NCBI RefSeq assembly: GCF_041146795.1
Contig: NC_135187.1
Span: 3,731,556 to 3,795,555 of the forward strand
Length of the DNA: 64,000 nucleotides
DNA from: Maylandia zebra
Taxonomy: Eukaryota; Chordata; Actinopteri; Cichliformes; Cichlidae
Reading direction: 5' to 3'
The translations under genes were made by a program, and so were the position numbers. Below the pieces are notes generated by a model that worked only from the letters and a program-made list of their open reading frames with translations, was not told the DNA's origin and made no database searches. Positions 20,058 through 30,198 of the stretch are shown here, in pieces (positions within the stretch are counted from its first letter, which is position 1; each line of letters begins with the position of its first letter).

Positions 20058-20920
20058 GGATCAGGTTGTGCAGGCTTTGTGCAGGTGATCATGTCTGAAA
20101 CATCAAATTCTTCTCTGTCCCTGTCATCTGCGTGTGACTGGTTCCTGACATGGAGCTCATGTCCCTGATGTAAATATGACGAGAAAACTTGTCACTCTAT
20201 GAAATGCCTCTGACTGTGAAAAGGTGCGGCTGTAAGGAAAACTGGAGAGGACCCCGCCTGGGAGCAGTGTCATGACCAAACATGGCGAGACTCTCCCATG
20301 CCCCTGACAATCTGCTCCTATATAAAGGAATAATACAATGTTTGTGTAAAAATCCATCATTCTACCCTTATCTGACTTCTACAGCACTCCAAACTTCTTA
20401 AAATGTATTTATTTTAAAAACCAAGAAAACAAAATATAGAAAGAAAAAAATACAAAACTATTTCCTTCAAAGTAAATACTGCCAGTAGAATGAGCTGCCT
20501 TGGTGGAGATTTATGTTCTTGGAGGGCCTCTCGTCAATGACAGATATTAAATTTAAAAAAAAAGAAAACTCATTAAATTAGTTAAACTCGGACAACATGC
20601 TGATTAAGTGCTTTTATTTCTGCTATGCAAAAGTAAACCTTTGACAAAGGGTGAACAAAATGTAAAATATATTATCTCTGAAATTTAAAAACTTCAAACA
20701 ATATTTGCTTTAGAGACAAAAGTTCTACTGAAACATTTTCAGGGAGACAAAAGAAGAAGTGAAGAAGATATTACTCTGTCTGAAGACAAAATGTAACAAA
20801 TCCAAGAGTCAGAATATATAATTAGTAAAGTTCAACAAAATGTAGCAGCAGCATCAGGGTTTTAAAATGAATCAATAAAAGTACAGAATTTAGTTCTTTG
20901 AGTGACTCAAATCTACTAAC
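20058..20920. other. intergenic, no gene seen
   Basis: AT-rich sequence between the transposon fragment and J4. Nothing recognisable. Confidence 0.45.
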
Positions 20921-20957
20921 AGTTCACTTCCAGCCTGTTGCTCCACCAAAAGTCCAC
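20921..20957 (-). pseudogene. JL segment J4, frameshifted and nonamer-less
   Basis: A J-like segment (W-T-F-G-G-A) only 37 nt long. A 1-nt deletion shifts the frame to a TGA. A perfect heptamer CACTGTG (20,958-20,964) and a J-like spacer are present, but the GGTTTTTGT nonamer is missing. It could be nicked poorly, if at all, and would be out of frame. Confidence 0.8.
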
Positions 20958-20964
20958 CACAGTG

Positions 20965-21435
20965 ATACAAACTCACTGATCAGCTCTCTGACTCTGAAAT
21001 CGATAAAATGTCAAACTTGTGTTCAATCAAATCTAAGGAAGACAGTGAATCATGAATTTAAAAATAATCGCGTGACCCTCAATGATCTAATGATCATAAA
21101 TTAAATGATCTCATTTAATAATAGTGACAGTACTGATTTTATCCATTTTCCTGAAAATAGTTTTCTTCAGTTTTCTCTGTCATTTTGTAAAACTATAAAG
21201 TGGAAAATGTTTAACTTCTTTAAGGCGCTTTAAAGTGGTATGAAAACCATAATGTTGTAGAAAAATTAAGTGGGTTTAAATAACAGACATTCACAAAGGA
21301 ACAATTTCAACACAAATGCGTCTAATTGGACACTGTTGGTCAATATTATCATGAAGTGATTGATCCACTGATAGAAATCATCAGACTGATCCAAGTCCCT
21401 GTGTGAGTCAGTCAGATGATTTCCATAGAGAGGCA
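20965..21435. other. intergenic between J4 and V3
   Basis: AT-rich, no gene seen. The last 60 bp are the conserved V upstream flank. Confidence 0.5.
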
Positions 21436-21482
21436 CTTTGCATCAGCAGCACCATGCTCCAGTGCTCTGGGAGAGTTTATAG
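21436..21482 (+). promoter_or_regulatory. V3 promoter: octamer-like and TATA-like
   Basis: CTTTGCAT at 21,436 and TTTATAG 40 bp later. Confidence 0.7.
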
Positions 21483-21561
21483 TCCTGAGAGTTGAACACT
21501 GGATGACTGACAGCTGTCCTTCATCACAACAGAAGCCACAGAAATCCTCCTCATCAAAAAC

Positions 21562-22035
21562 ATGACTTTGATCTGCGTCCTCATCTGGACTCTCCTCTGC
21601 TGCTGCTTCACAGGTAAAGTCCAGAGAATCAAACTCCTCTCCTCTATCAACATCTGTCCCTCTGAAATGAAGCCCACAAAACCATGAAGCTGCTTTATGT
21701 TTTTGTCTCTGTGTCCTCAGAGTCCAGAGGACAGATCACAGTGACTCAGCCTGGAGCAGTGAGCTCTGCTGTGGGAGCAACTGTGAGCATCAAGTGTAGG
21801 ACCAGTCAGAATGTTTATAGCTCCAACCGTTTAGCCTGGTACCAACAGAAAGATGGAGGAGTTCCTAAACTGCTCATTTACTATGCTAGCACTCGACAAT
21901 CAGGGATTCCAGCTCGTTTTACAGGCAGTGGATCAAACTCTGACTTCACTCTGACCATCAGTGGAGTCCAGGCTGAAGATGCAGCAGTTTATTACTGTCA
22001 GAGTTTTCACTACATTAACAGTCAGTGGGTGTTCA
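21562..22035 (+). CDS. Ig light chain V gene V3 (leader 21562-21613, V exon 21721-22035)
   Basis: A complete main-family V gene with leader, intron and frameworks as in V2. One framework change ([10 protein letters not shown]). CDR1 QNVYSSNR followed by LAWYQQ, CDR2 YAS, CDR3 start [12 protein letters not shown]. Both cysteines are present, it is open throughout and looks functional. Nearest V to J3 on the upstream side, with opposite orientation, so joining would be by inversion. Confidence 0.95.
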
Positions 22036-22063
22036 CACAGTGAAAAACAGTCGTACAAAAACC
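22036..22063 (+). promoter_or_regulatory. 12-RSS of V3
   Basis: CACAGTG, 12-bp spacer, ACAAAAACC. Confidence 0.95.
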
Positions 22064-22141
22064 TCCCTCAGTCAGACTGAACAGAAACTGAAGTGACTGC
22101 TGCAGCTGGAAGATACTGCAGAGACTGATACAGTTCACTGA

Positions 22142-22143
<2 letters not shown>

Positions 22144-22230
<87 letters not shown>
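22144..22230. repeat. (CA)n microsatellite 3' of V3
   Basis: AC run with one G interruption, about 80 bp after the RSS. Confidence 0.95.
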
Positions 22231-22231
<1 letters not shown>

Positions 22232-23144
22232 CTTTTCAGGCAACTTTCACAAAATGCAATGATATCCAAATCTCATAATCATATCAATTTAAACCAGGAC
22301 TTTTTGTTTTCTAATAAATAAATATTAGTGTTTTTATTTTTTTATTTTTGATGAAGTCAAAAATATTTAAAGTCTTGTAAAAACAATGCGTCTCCAAACA
22401 CTTTTCAGATGGCTGATCCCCAATCAAATAGCAATAATGCTAATACTGATATCAAAAATATTCATTAAAGGCAGAAAATAGTTTGTATTGAGTCTGAAAA
22501 TGTACAAATTGCAACATTACTTCATTGTTTACTTTGATGCTGTTTATTAGTTGTATCTCAATACTGGTACGACCTTTTTGACAACACAAAATATTTGCTT
22601 CATTCATTAAAATGTTGAAATAATCAGTTTTAATAAGCTGTGAAAAATCAAGGGAGAAAATTAATGATTAATAAATATAATATTTTTCTTTACAAACATT
22701 ATCATTGTTATCAAGATAATACATAGGAATACAAGTTATTTACAAACAAACACGATTTACTGTGTTAACACAGTAAATCTAATTAGCCTGTTGATTTATC
22801 CATTATACGTCTTTTTTTCTTTTTTTTTAACTGATTTATTTATTTCAATGAATCAGTATGTTTGTAACCAGATCAAAACTGTTGTTTAATAAAATGTGTT
22901 AAATGTTTTTTTTATTTTGAAATCCATGTTAATGTATTTATAAACATATATAACAAACAGTAGAAATAACAGGACATGTTCTGTTGAAAAATCTTTACTG
23001 TTGTAAAATCTTGAGACAAGTTCATAAAACAGGCAACAAACAGATGAAGAATAAACAGACTGAGATTGAAAAAGTCTGCAGACTGAGAGCTGTAGCAAAG
23101 TTTAAACAACAACAACAACAACAACACAACGTCATGTCCCCAGT
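22231..23144. other. intergenic, no gene seen
   Basis: AT-rich. A short (ACA)n run is at 23,107-23,126. No gene recognised. Confidence 0.5.
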
Positions 23145-23270
23145 GAATCAGCTCATGACTGTCTGCTGCACCCCGGGGCTCCTGCTCACTTCACAATCAA
23201 TGCTGCTGCATCTGCGGCCGTCAACGATCCAGGACAGACTCCAGTCTGAGGGGAAGCCCTTGTTGGCCAG
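23145..23270 (-). pseudogene. decayed C exon relic
   Basis: On the minus strand this contains the CL segment around FPSDWSLSW ([10 protein letters not shown], 23,225-23,270). It is joined by an internal deletion to the end of the exon near CAGTCATGAGC, so the second cysteine strand is missing. The 5' part with the acceptor is also gone. It is followed upstream by a J-C intron homologous to cluster A. Confidence 0.8.
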
Positions 23271-23629
23271 AATTCGTTTACAAACACAACTCACTAAAAC
23301 AATTTTCTGCATAAACAGAGATATTTACTATACAATTAACCTTAATCTGAAACCAAGGAAGATGATGCAGAAAAATTTTTATTCATGTAAAATTTAGTTT
23401 TTCCACAACTTACTGTGAAGATCATATAAAGAAAAATCATTGAAGGAACTGGTTTATCAACAGCAAGTAGGTAAAAAGTTCAAAAACAAATTTAGACATA
23501 AATTTCTGTCAGCCTCCCTGTGATATCAGGAAAAACAACAAAATAAAGTTTGGATGCTTTTTAATCTCACCCAACAGCCAACAACTGAAGCAAATATAAC
23601 ATATTATTTTTATCATTTTAAAGGGTAAA

Positions 23630-23660
23630 AACTTACTTCCAACATTCAATGTGTTCCCTG
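23630..23660 (-). pseudogene. decayed J relic
   Basis: Only the donor end of a J (TTGGAAGTAAGT on the minus strand, about 23,633-23,644) and flank survive. The FGGG codons and RSS are gone. Its position relative to the C relic matches J1-C1. Confidence 0.55.
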
Positions 23661-24120
23661 TGTAATTCTGGCAGCTGATATGAAGCATTCTTTAGTAAAA
23701 TGACACAACCTTTATTGTAATTTTTCTATATTGCTTACTCATTTCAAAGCTATCTATATAACATGTTACACGTGGAGTATTGTGACAAACTAGCTGATCC
23801 ATCATTCAACAACATGACAAAAGTAAGTGAAATTTTATTTATGTAGCACCTTTCAAGACAAGCTGGTGCTTGCTCATAATGCTTACAAAAGTGTGCAATG
23901 AATTACAATGAAGAAATAAATGAATAGAAATGAATAACAAGATAGAAAACTGGAGGTTTGCATTAGAATCCTAAATGTATGCAGAGTCGAGAGTTACCCC
24001 AAGAGTCCAGACAGAGGATTTAATTGTGAAAACCATTCTTTAAGATAAATATATTAAAAAAACATGCGAGCTGATTGAAGCAAGTCCCTGTTAAAGTCAG
24101 TTCATTTCCATAGAGAGGCA
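23661..24120. other. V4 upstream flank
   Basis: Paralogous to the V1 upstream flank (8410-9015) without the retrotransposon. It shows what the cluster A site looked like before insertion. No gene. Confidence 0.65.
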
Positions 24121-24167
24121 CTTTGCATCAGCAGCACCATGCTCCAGTGCTCTGGGAGAGTTTATAG
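24121..24167 (+). promoter_or_regulatory. V4 promoter: octamer-like and TATA-like
   Basis: CTTTGCAT at 24,121 and TTTATAG 40 bp later. Confidence 0.7.
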
Positions 24168-24246
24168 TCCTGAGAGTTGAACACTGGATGACTGACAGCT
24201 GTCCTTCATCACAACAGAAGCCACAGAAATCCTCCTCATCAAAAAC

Positions 24247-24720
24247 ATGACTTTGATCTGCGTCCTCATCTGGACTCTCCTCTGCTGCTGCTTCACAGGT
24301 AAAGTCCAGAGAATCAAACTCCTCTCCTCTATCAACATCTGTCCCTCTGAAATGAAGCCCACAAAACCATGAAGCTGCTTTATGTTTTTGTCTCTGTGTC
24401 CTCAGAGTCCAGAGGACAGATCACAGTGACTCAGCCTGGAGCAGTGAGCTCTGCTGTGGGAGGAACTGTGAGCATCAACTGCAAAACGAGTCAAAGGGTA
24501 GATGATGGAGAAGATCAATTCTGGTACCAACACAGAGATGGAGAACGTCCTAAACTGCTCACTAGCTATGGAAATCACAAAGTCTCAGGGATTCCAGACC
24601 GTTTCACAAGCAGTGGATCAAACTCTGACTTCACTCTGACCATCAGTGGAGTCCAGGCTGAAGATGCAGCAGTTTATTACTGTCTGGGTGAATTCAATGT
24701 TAACAGTCAGTATTCGTTCA
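24247..24720 (+). CDS. Ig light chain V gene V4 (leader 24247-24298, V exon 24406-24720), divergent
   Basis: A main-family V with an identical leader and intron but a divergent body. CDR1 is QRVDDGEDQ, FR2 reads FWYQHRDGERPKLLTSY (Gln to His, Gly-Gly-Val replaced), CDR2 region GNHKVS, FR3 FTSSGSNSD, CDR3 LGEFNVNSQYSF. Cysteines and Trp are retained and the frame is open. The CDR3 start LGEF is shared with V10. Functional status is probable but less sure than V2 or V3. Confidence 0.92.
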
Positions 24721-24748
24721 CACAGTGAAAAACAGTCGTACAAAAACC
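24721..24748 (+). promoter_or_regulatory. 12-RSS of V4
   Basis: CACAGTG, 12-bp spacer, ACAAAAACC. Confidence 0.95.
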
Positions 24749-24826
24749 TCCCTCAGTCAGACTGAACAGAAACTGAAGTGACTGCTGCAGCTGGAAGATA
24801 CTGCAGAGACTGATACAGTTCACTGA

Positions 24827-24828
<2 letters not shown>

Positions 24829-24862
<34 letters not shown>

Positions 24863-24876
24863 AGACACACACACAC
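24829..24876. repeat. (CA)n microsatellite 3' of V4
   Basis: Short AC run with two G interruptions. Confidence 0.9.
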
Positions 24877-25909
24877 CTCGTGAAAGTAGACTCAGCTATA
24901 CAGACAGAAAAACACTCTCTTAATCAAAATCCAAGGAACAGGCCGATGTGTTGAGTTGGATGATTTAATAAGGAAAAAGTGTGAAACTGTTGACAAAACC
25001 AGAAATAAACCAATAAAGATGTTGCATCAATATACAATATAACAAACACACCAGTAAGTCACATATTCAAAAATATGAGCACAATATTTATCTGCTTAGT
25101 GAGTGCCCGAATAAAACATCAAATGAAATCACGCTCATGATCAAAATGTTAAAGAAACCACATGGCATATGAGCTAGCTTAACCTTACTAGCTTAGGTTA
25201 TACATGCATTCAAATTAAATTCAAACTACAAACTATATCACACCTTCACAACAAATAATAATGCACACAAGTCGTCTCAGTGATAACAAAGAATATTACT
25301 TACAGATGATGCCGTTTATCAACTTGTGATGGCATGGATGTCAACAGATTAACAGAGGTGAAACTGCCTCTGGCTAATTAAATCTTACAGAGTAAAAATA
25401 CACAAAAACAACCACTAGAGGCAAACTGCAGGACAGAAAATACCTACCGCCTGCATGAATCATTTACATTCTTCATTAATAAACTATGATAGAGCACACA
25501 TACAACTTAGACTGACTTGAAGAACACACAAATAAAAAGACGTCACTTTAAATATCTGACTAAAAGTCATCGTCATCCTTTGAGGTCTCAATGTAAAATC
25601 AACGAGCTTTGGTCTTAGCAAAAAAATGTAAACGGACTCATAAAAGGTAAAAATGTAGCACAATAGTCACTGCTCTTGCTTGTCATCGTTTCACAACAGT
25701 TCCTACTGTACCAGCTTAAGTGCTACTGTACTATCCTATAACAATCACACAATACTTTATAATAACTACACAGTTTTAATCGTCATCCCTTTTTAAAATC
25801 AGACTTGTTTCTCTCCACTCGATATCATAAATTATTTAATTATTCACTGCTCACTAAGAGTAAATCAGCCTTTTATGTTGATGACAGCTGCAGCTGACTG
25901 ACTCTGTGT
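24877..25909. other. intergenic, no gene seen
   Basis: AT-rich with no convincing ORF or repeat boundary. Confidence 0.45.
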
Positions 25910-25917
25910 GTTTGCAT
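25910..25917 (+). promoter_or_regulatory. octamer-like motif of the V-less pseudogene
   Basis: GTTTGCAT, one base from the Ig octamer, 95 bp before the ATG. Same position as in V8 (47,718). Confidence 0.65.
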
Positions 25918-26011
25918 ATGTGTCCTGCCTCTCTGCTCACAGCTGTTAAGAGGCCAGTGTTGATCAGTGGCTGTCCAGGCCTTTCAGAGCCACTCACACA
26001 CCAGCAGCACA

Positions 26012-26070
26012 ATGATGATGTCACTGACTCTACTGCTGGCCACCCTGGGGCTCCTTGTTCAGGCCGTTCA
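26012..26070 (+). pseudogene. second-family V gene reduced to leader fused to RSS
   Basis: The leader exon ([17 protein letters not shown]) is intact and identical to V8. Directly after CAGG the sequence continues with CCGTTCA and the V-RSS. The intron and the whole V exon (486 bp by comparison with V8) are missing, with GG microhomology at the breakpoint. The splice donor is gone, so the leader reads straight to the RSS coding end without a stop. Upstream flank and octamer are kept. A RAG joint here would fuse signal peptide to J-C with no V domain. Confidence 0.88.
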
Positions 26071-26098
26071 CACAGTGATACAACGCCGTACAAAAACC
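26071..26098 (+). promoter_or_regulatory. 12-RSS retained by the V-less pseudogene
   Basis: CACAGTG (26,071-26,077), 12-bp spacer ATACAACGCCGT, ACAAAAACC (26,090-26,098). Fully consensus. Confidence 0.95.
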
Positions 26099-26806
26099 TC
26101 ACACAGCTGGAGAGGAACTGAGAAAAAAGATCATCTGAACTGACAGCTGCTCAGAAACATACATTATTTTATCTGTATAAAATAGTTTCATATTTTTTTT
26201 ATAAATACATGTTATAAATGTTAATATCATCATTTTGTGAATGTTTTTATTATTTTTATTTTTAAGCAAGAAGTTATTTATCCTATAAATAGAATTTTAT
26301 TGCTACAATTAATTATCTGTAAAACAGAGAATATCGATACGAGCAACGATTGAAAGCAATCAATTAAATATTTTATCTTTGGATTATGAAAGCTCGAATC
26401 AATTTTCTCAAACCCAAAAGACCAATGACTTATTCATCCTGCTGTAAGTTCTACAGAAACACAAATATTTATGATTACCATGTAATCGTCTTTTTTATAA
26501 ATATTTCTTCACGTCATTATGCGGGCCACAAGTAGAGGTGAAATGGGCCGTGAGATTGAGACACAGAAATTACAGCCTCTTGATGTGTGTTTTGTTTGTG
26601 TTTCCACCCGCCTGGAATCACCAAAAATAGAGAGGGCACAGCCTAACATATGAAACAGGAAAAGACCGACGTGTAAACCCTTTATTCCAACAAAGTAACT
26701 GTATTCTGAATGTCACCTTTTAAACGGTAACTGTAACGGAATACAGTTACTCATATTTTGTATTTTAGATACGTAACGGCGGTACATGTATTCTGTTACT
26801 CCCCAA
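26099..26806. other. pseudogene 3' flank and transposon end
   Basis: 26,099-26,440 is nearly identical to 48,393-48,725 downstream of V8. About 26,700-26,806 carries a repeat end (GTAACGGAATACAG and an ending CCCAACACTG) typical of a nonautonomous DNA element, which abuts the next C relic. Confidence 0.6.
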
Positions 26807-27001
26807 CACTGGTCTGCAGGGAGCCTCAGGGTGCTGCTCCAGCTGTAGTGGCCGTCATTCTGCAGCGCCCCGGGGCTCCTGCTCTCCTCCCAGCTGATGC
26901 TGCCACTTCCATCCACCTTCCAGGACAGCCTCCAGTCTGAGGGGAAGCCCCTGTTGGCCACACACATGACTGTAGCCTTCCCCTGCTGCAGCTCCTCACT
27001 A
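26807..27001 (-). pseudogene. C exon fragment, truncated at both ends
   Basis: C2-type sequence from [16 protein letters not shown] through [13 protein letters not shown] in frame. The first strand with the splice acceptor and everything after DQ (including the second Cys) are lost. One replacement against C2 is GSGSISW for GRSSISW. Not functional. Confidence 0.88.
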
Positions 27002-27332
27002 ATGGTGTCTCTGTTATGGGTCAAAAATTTCACATTTCTATCAAGTAAATTATTCCATGCCGTGTTTCAAATTAAACTGAAGAGTTGTAAGTCCATTAGC
27101 CCTTGGTGAATAAATAATGACAGAGTCTAATATGACAGTGTCGTTGTTTCTCTCAAGCTTTATTTACCAAATTTTGACTCTTTCAACTCTAACACATCGA
27201 TCCAAATTCACGCACAGATGTTCAACTGTCTTAAAGTCTGAAGGACTTGAAGGACACTTTATATGATTTATGTCAAAGAACAAATGGTGTCATGAAACTG
27301 CTGAGCAGGCAGGAAAGGACTCAAATGCAGCT

Positions 27333-27375
27333 ACTGCAGAGACTGATACAGTTCACTGAGGACACACACACAAGC
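27333..27375 (+). pseudogene. relic of a V 3' flank
   Basis: CTGCAGAGACTGATACAG and the start of a (CA) run match the sequence 50-90 bp after V RSSs. No V remains. Confidence 0.6.
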
Positions 27376-27479
27376 ATATACATTGAGTATATTGCTACAA
27401 ATTAAGAGACGACCAAATACAATACATAGCACTTAGAAAACATCACTAGATTAATTGATAATCCTGAACACGTACTTTG

Positions 27480-28114
27480 TTCACACCTGTTTCTGGACAG
27501 GAGTGCTTTAACTCTCAGACTCCTGATCTCCACCTCATCCTGGACAATTATCCTCAAGTAAGTCTCCACCTGCTTCATCTCTGCCACCACCAGCTTCTAG
27601 ACTCTTCTCTGCTCTGTTGCTTCATCAGAGTTTCACTGACATATAGTTCATTAATCAAACTTCAGTAAATCTTCATTTAAATAGACTCTGTTTAAACATA
27701 CAGATGACAGCCTGCTCTTTAATTTCAATTATTAGGATATTTTTTATCTATATTGTCCGAATAAAATGCAGGTCAAGAAACAGCTTTGAGACTAGAAAAT
27801 ATGAAGAGCACACAGACAATCTATGGTTGGACCTCAACATCTTATAGAAAACACTAAATGTGTGTATAAGAATATATTTAACCATGTTGACTACACATTA
27901 CACTTGGTGTGTCTGTAGACATTTTTATTTTGGTCTGGTTTAATAAATGTTACAAAATCTCTCTTTTTTAAATGTGCATCGATCAAACTCACAGAGTCAA
28001 AGAACATGTTTCCTCGTTGCATTTTTATTCTTTTAAGAGTTTGAAATATCAGCTTTACAACAGACACAAAAGGATGAAACTAGAGGAGATTGTTGCTCTG
28101 ATTGTTGTCATTAT
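27480..28114 (-). other. orphan 3' flank of a lost C gene
   Basis: Paralogous to 55,020-55,575 (3' of C4) and, inverted, to 41,560-42,180 (3' of C3). The homology stops at 28,114 where the C exon should begin. Telomere-like repeats follow. Confidence 0.75.
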
Positions 28115-28138
28115 GGGTTAGGGTTAGGGTTAGGGTTA
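28115..28138. repeat. four TTAGGG-type telomeric repeats
   Basis: GGGTTA x4, exact, at the break point of the C 3' flank. Confidence 0.9.
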
Positions 28139-29401
28139 ACTAACATCTGGGCAATAAAAAACAGAGCAGAATGTAAGTTTGTCTTTGTGACAAACGTTAC
28201 AATGTTGATGCAGGTGGAATGAGAGACATAAATAAAGTGCAATATGCAGTAAAGGGAACAATGTGCACTGATGTCAGATAGAGAAAAGTAGTGAAGTGAA
28301 TTTGTTTAATAACAAGCAAAAATCTAATACGTTTGAAACTGACCACTAAAAGCTAACCAGAGGTGTCAAAAGTACACACATTGCAAGTTTAGATACCTCG
28401 GGGGTCTGACCGTTGTTGTACGCTAACAAAGTGCCAACATAATCAGTGTAAGCAAACTAGATGATTCCTAGAATTATATAATTATTAACGGCAAATTTAT
28501 ACATGACAGACTCTGTCCCAACCTTTACAATCCACTTGCAAGGTTTCCACAGACGATGATCCATGCAGGAACGCATTTCCACCTACTGTAGAGATCACGT
28601 GTTTCCGGTTAGCATGGAGGTCACGTGCTTCCTGTTACTGTGGAGGTCGCAATATGGCGCTCCCCAGTGGCTGCAGCCCTTCTCTGTCCATGGGGCTGCA
28701 CGCCACTAACACGTTAACGATCTAACTGCGCTAATGCGTTGACGCCGTGCAGCCAACGCACGGGGCGATCTGCGTTAACTCGCTAAGAGAGATTTGTAGT
28801 GTTAATGCAGTTGTGGCTTCAACGTCATTTTAACAAAATTAACGCTAACAGCACTACTCTAAACATTAAAATGTACTTTTAACCTACATTCACTAAACTT
28901 CAAACTGCATCAAAAACTATTTTGTGTGTACTCCCAAACACAGGTTAAAAACGATAAGGAGCAGTTATTACACACTACATCACAAAACCTGTTCAGGGCA
29001 TGAAACTCAAGTCTGTCCAGTGTCACAGGTTGTCCTGTTATTCTACAAAACATATACAAATGTGAAGTTAAAACAGAGATGAATGATTCTGAGCTGTGGT
29101 CAGGTTTAACTTTTGCATCCTGTGGTCAGCATTGTACATCATTGTGAATCACTGAAAGTGTGTTTAACTGAGTGAGTTTTCTAAAAATCTAAAGTAAGTT
29201 TTACAAATTGAACCTTTCCTCTGAATATTTTTTAAATGTCCTTCACTTTTGAGGCCCTGTTTACATGTGCAGGCGTCTTTTGGAAAACAGACTTTACTAT
29301 TTATTCTGTGCTGCTTACATGTTAACAGCACTTTAGTCCAAGACAATCCAATACAAAAAGCACATGGCCCAAAAATCAAAAGAATGATAATCAATGAAGT
29401 T
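28139..29401. other. intergenic, transposon-like debris
   Basis: About 28,690-28,860 (ACGTTAACGATCTAACTGCGC) resembles part of the hAT-like element at 46,130-46,260, so it is probably a related insertion. No gene recognised. Confidence 0.45.
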
Positions 29402-30005
29402 TCAATGAAGCTCCAGAGGACGACCCGGAGGTCGGCAACACAATAGCCCATGATCAAATAGTTGTGGGGAGGCCTGTGGTGGCGAACTGCATACAAAGCG
29501 GTGACGTCGTTGGTGAGGCCATGGCAGAAAAGCCCCCAGTGGCTTGGCTACACACACTCTGCGCAGCTGCATAGCATTGGCTTGGCAGGCGTCAGGCACG
29601 CTGAATGTCACGGCAGCATGAGAGCCACGAATAGTGGAGCTGCTGGTGACGGATTCGTAACTGAGACGAAGCCGAACCAGCAAGCGCGGGGACTGCTGGT
29701 GGGGACGAAGCAGAAACGGCAGGCGTGCAGTCCACTGGCAGCTGCAGCCGCAGTGGGCAGAGTAATCCAGCAACTCCCGGGCTTGGATCGTCTCCTTGGC
29801 TCGGACCAGATAGCAGATCAGCGGCGAAGCCGACGGGATCTCCAGCAGTTCGGGATTGCCGTGAAGAATCACCTCCATGGTGTTTACTCCCACCAGCTTT
29901 GTCCACACATCCGAGGTGCCAGAAATGTATGCTCACAGGTTCCAGAGACGGTGACACCCTCCTCACGAACAGCATCCACTGGGTCCATCTTGCGTCAGAT
30001 CGTTC
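29402..30005 (-). pseudogene. probable gag region of a degraded LTR element
   Basis: GC-rich, long overlapping open frames on the minus strand. An ATG-GAC-CCA start lies just inside the LTR at 30,006, as in the gag of the 1479-8403 element. No zinc knuckle or pol motif is visible. It could be a nonautonomous gypsy-like element. The exact frame is uncertain. Confidence 0.4.
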
Positions 30006-30197
30006 TGTCACGGCAGGGTGTGCCTGTGCTTTTTTGATACAGGACCCAAAAGCAGATGATGACAGAGGAGTTGCAGGTTTCAGCAAAAAAAACGAGCCTT
30101 TATTTGGGTTGAGGGCTGAACCAAAAATGAAAACTATGAAAAAACTATGAGAACTGTGACAACGGTGACAATTGTGGTGGGTATAACAGACAATGAC
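30006..30197 (-). repeat. LTR-like sequence, 5' side of the gag-like region
   Basis: Begins TGTCACGGCAGG directly beside the gag-like ATG region and ends AATGACA. Short for an LTR, probably partial. Confidence 0.4.
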
Positions 30198-30198
30198 A

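Noticed and set aside
20958-20964. J4 heptamer as evidence of a working J
   Set aside because: The heptamer is perfect, but the nonamer is absent and the J has a 1-nt deletion leading to a stop.
28690-28860. Palindrome-rich GTTAAC/CTAACTGCGC stretch as a replication or regulatory site
   Set aside because: A related sequence occurs within the hAT-like element at 46,130-46,260, so it is most likely transposon-derived.
29402-29908. 168-codon minus ORF as a host gene
   Set aside because: It sits directly inside an LTR-like repeat and overlaps other open frames in the same GC-rich stretch. Better explained as a gag-like remnant.
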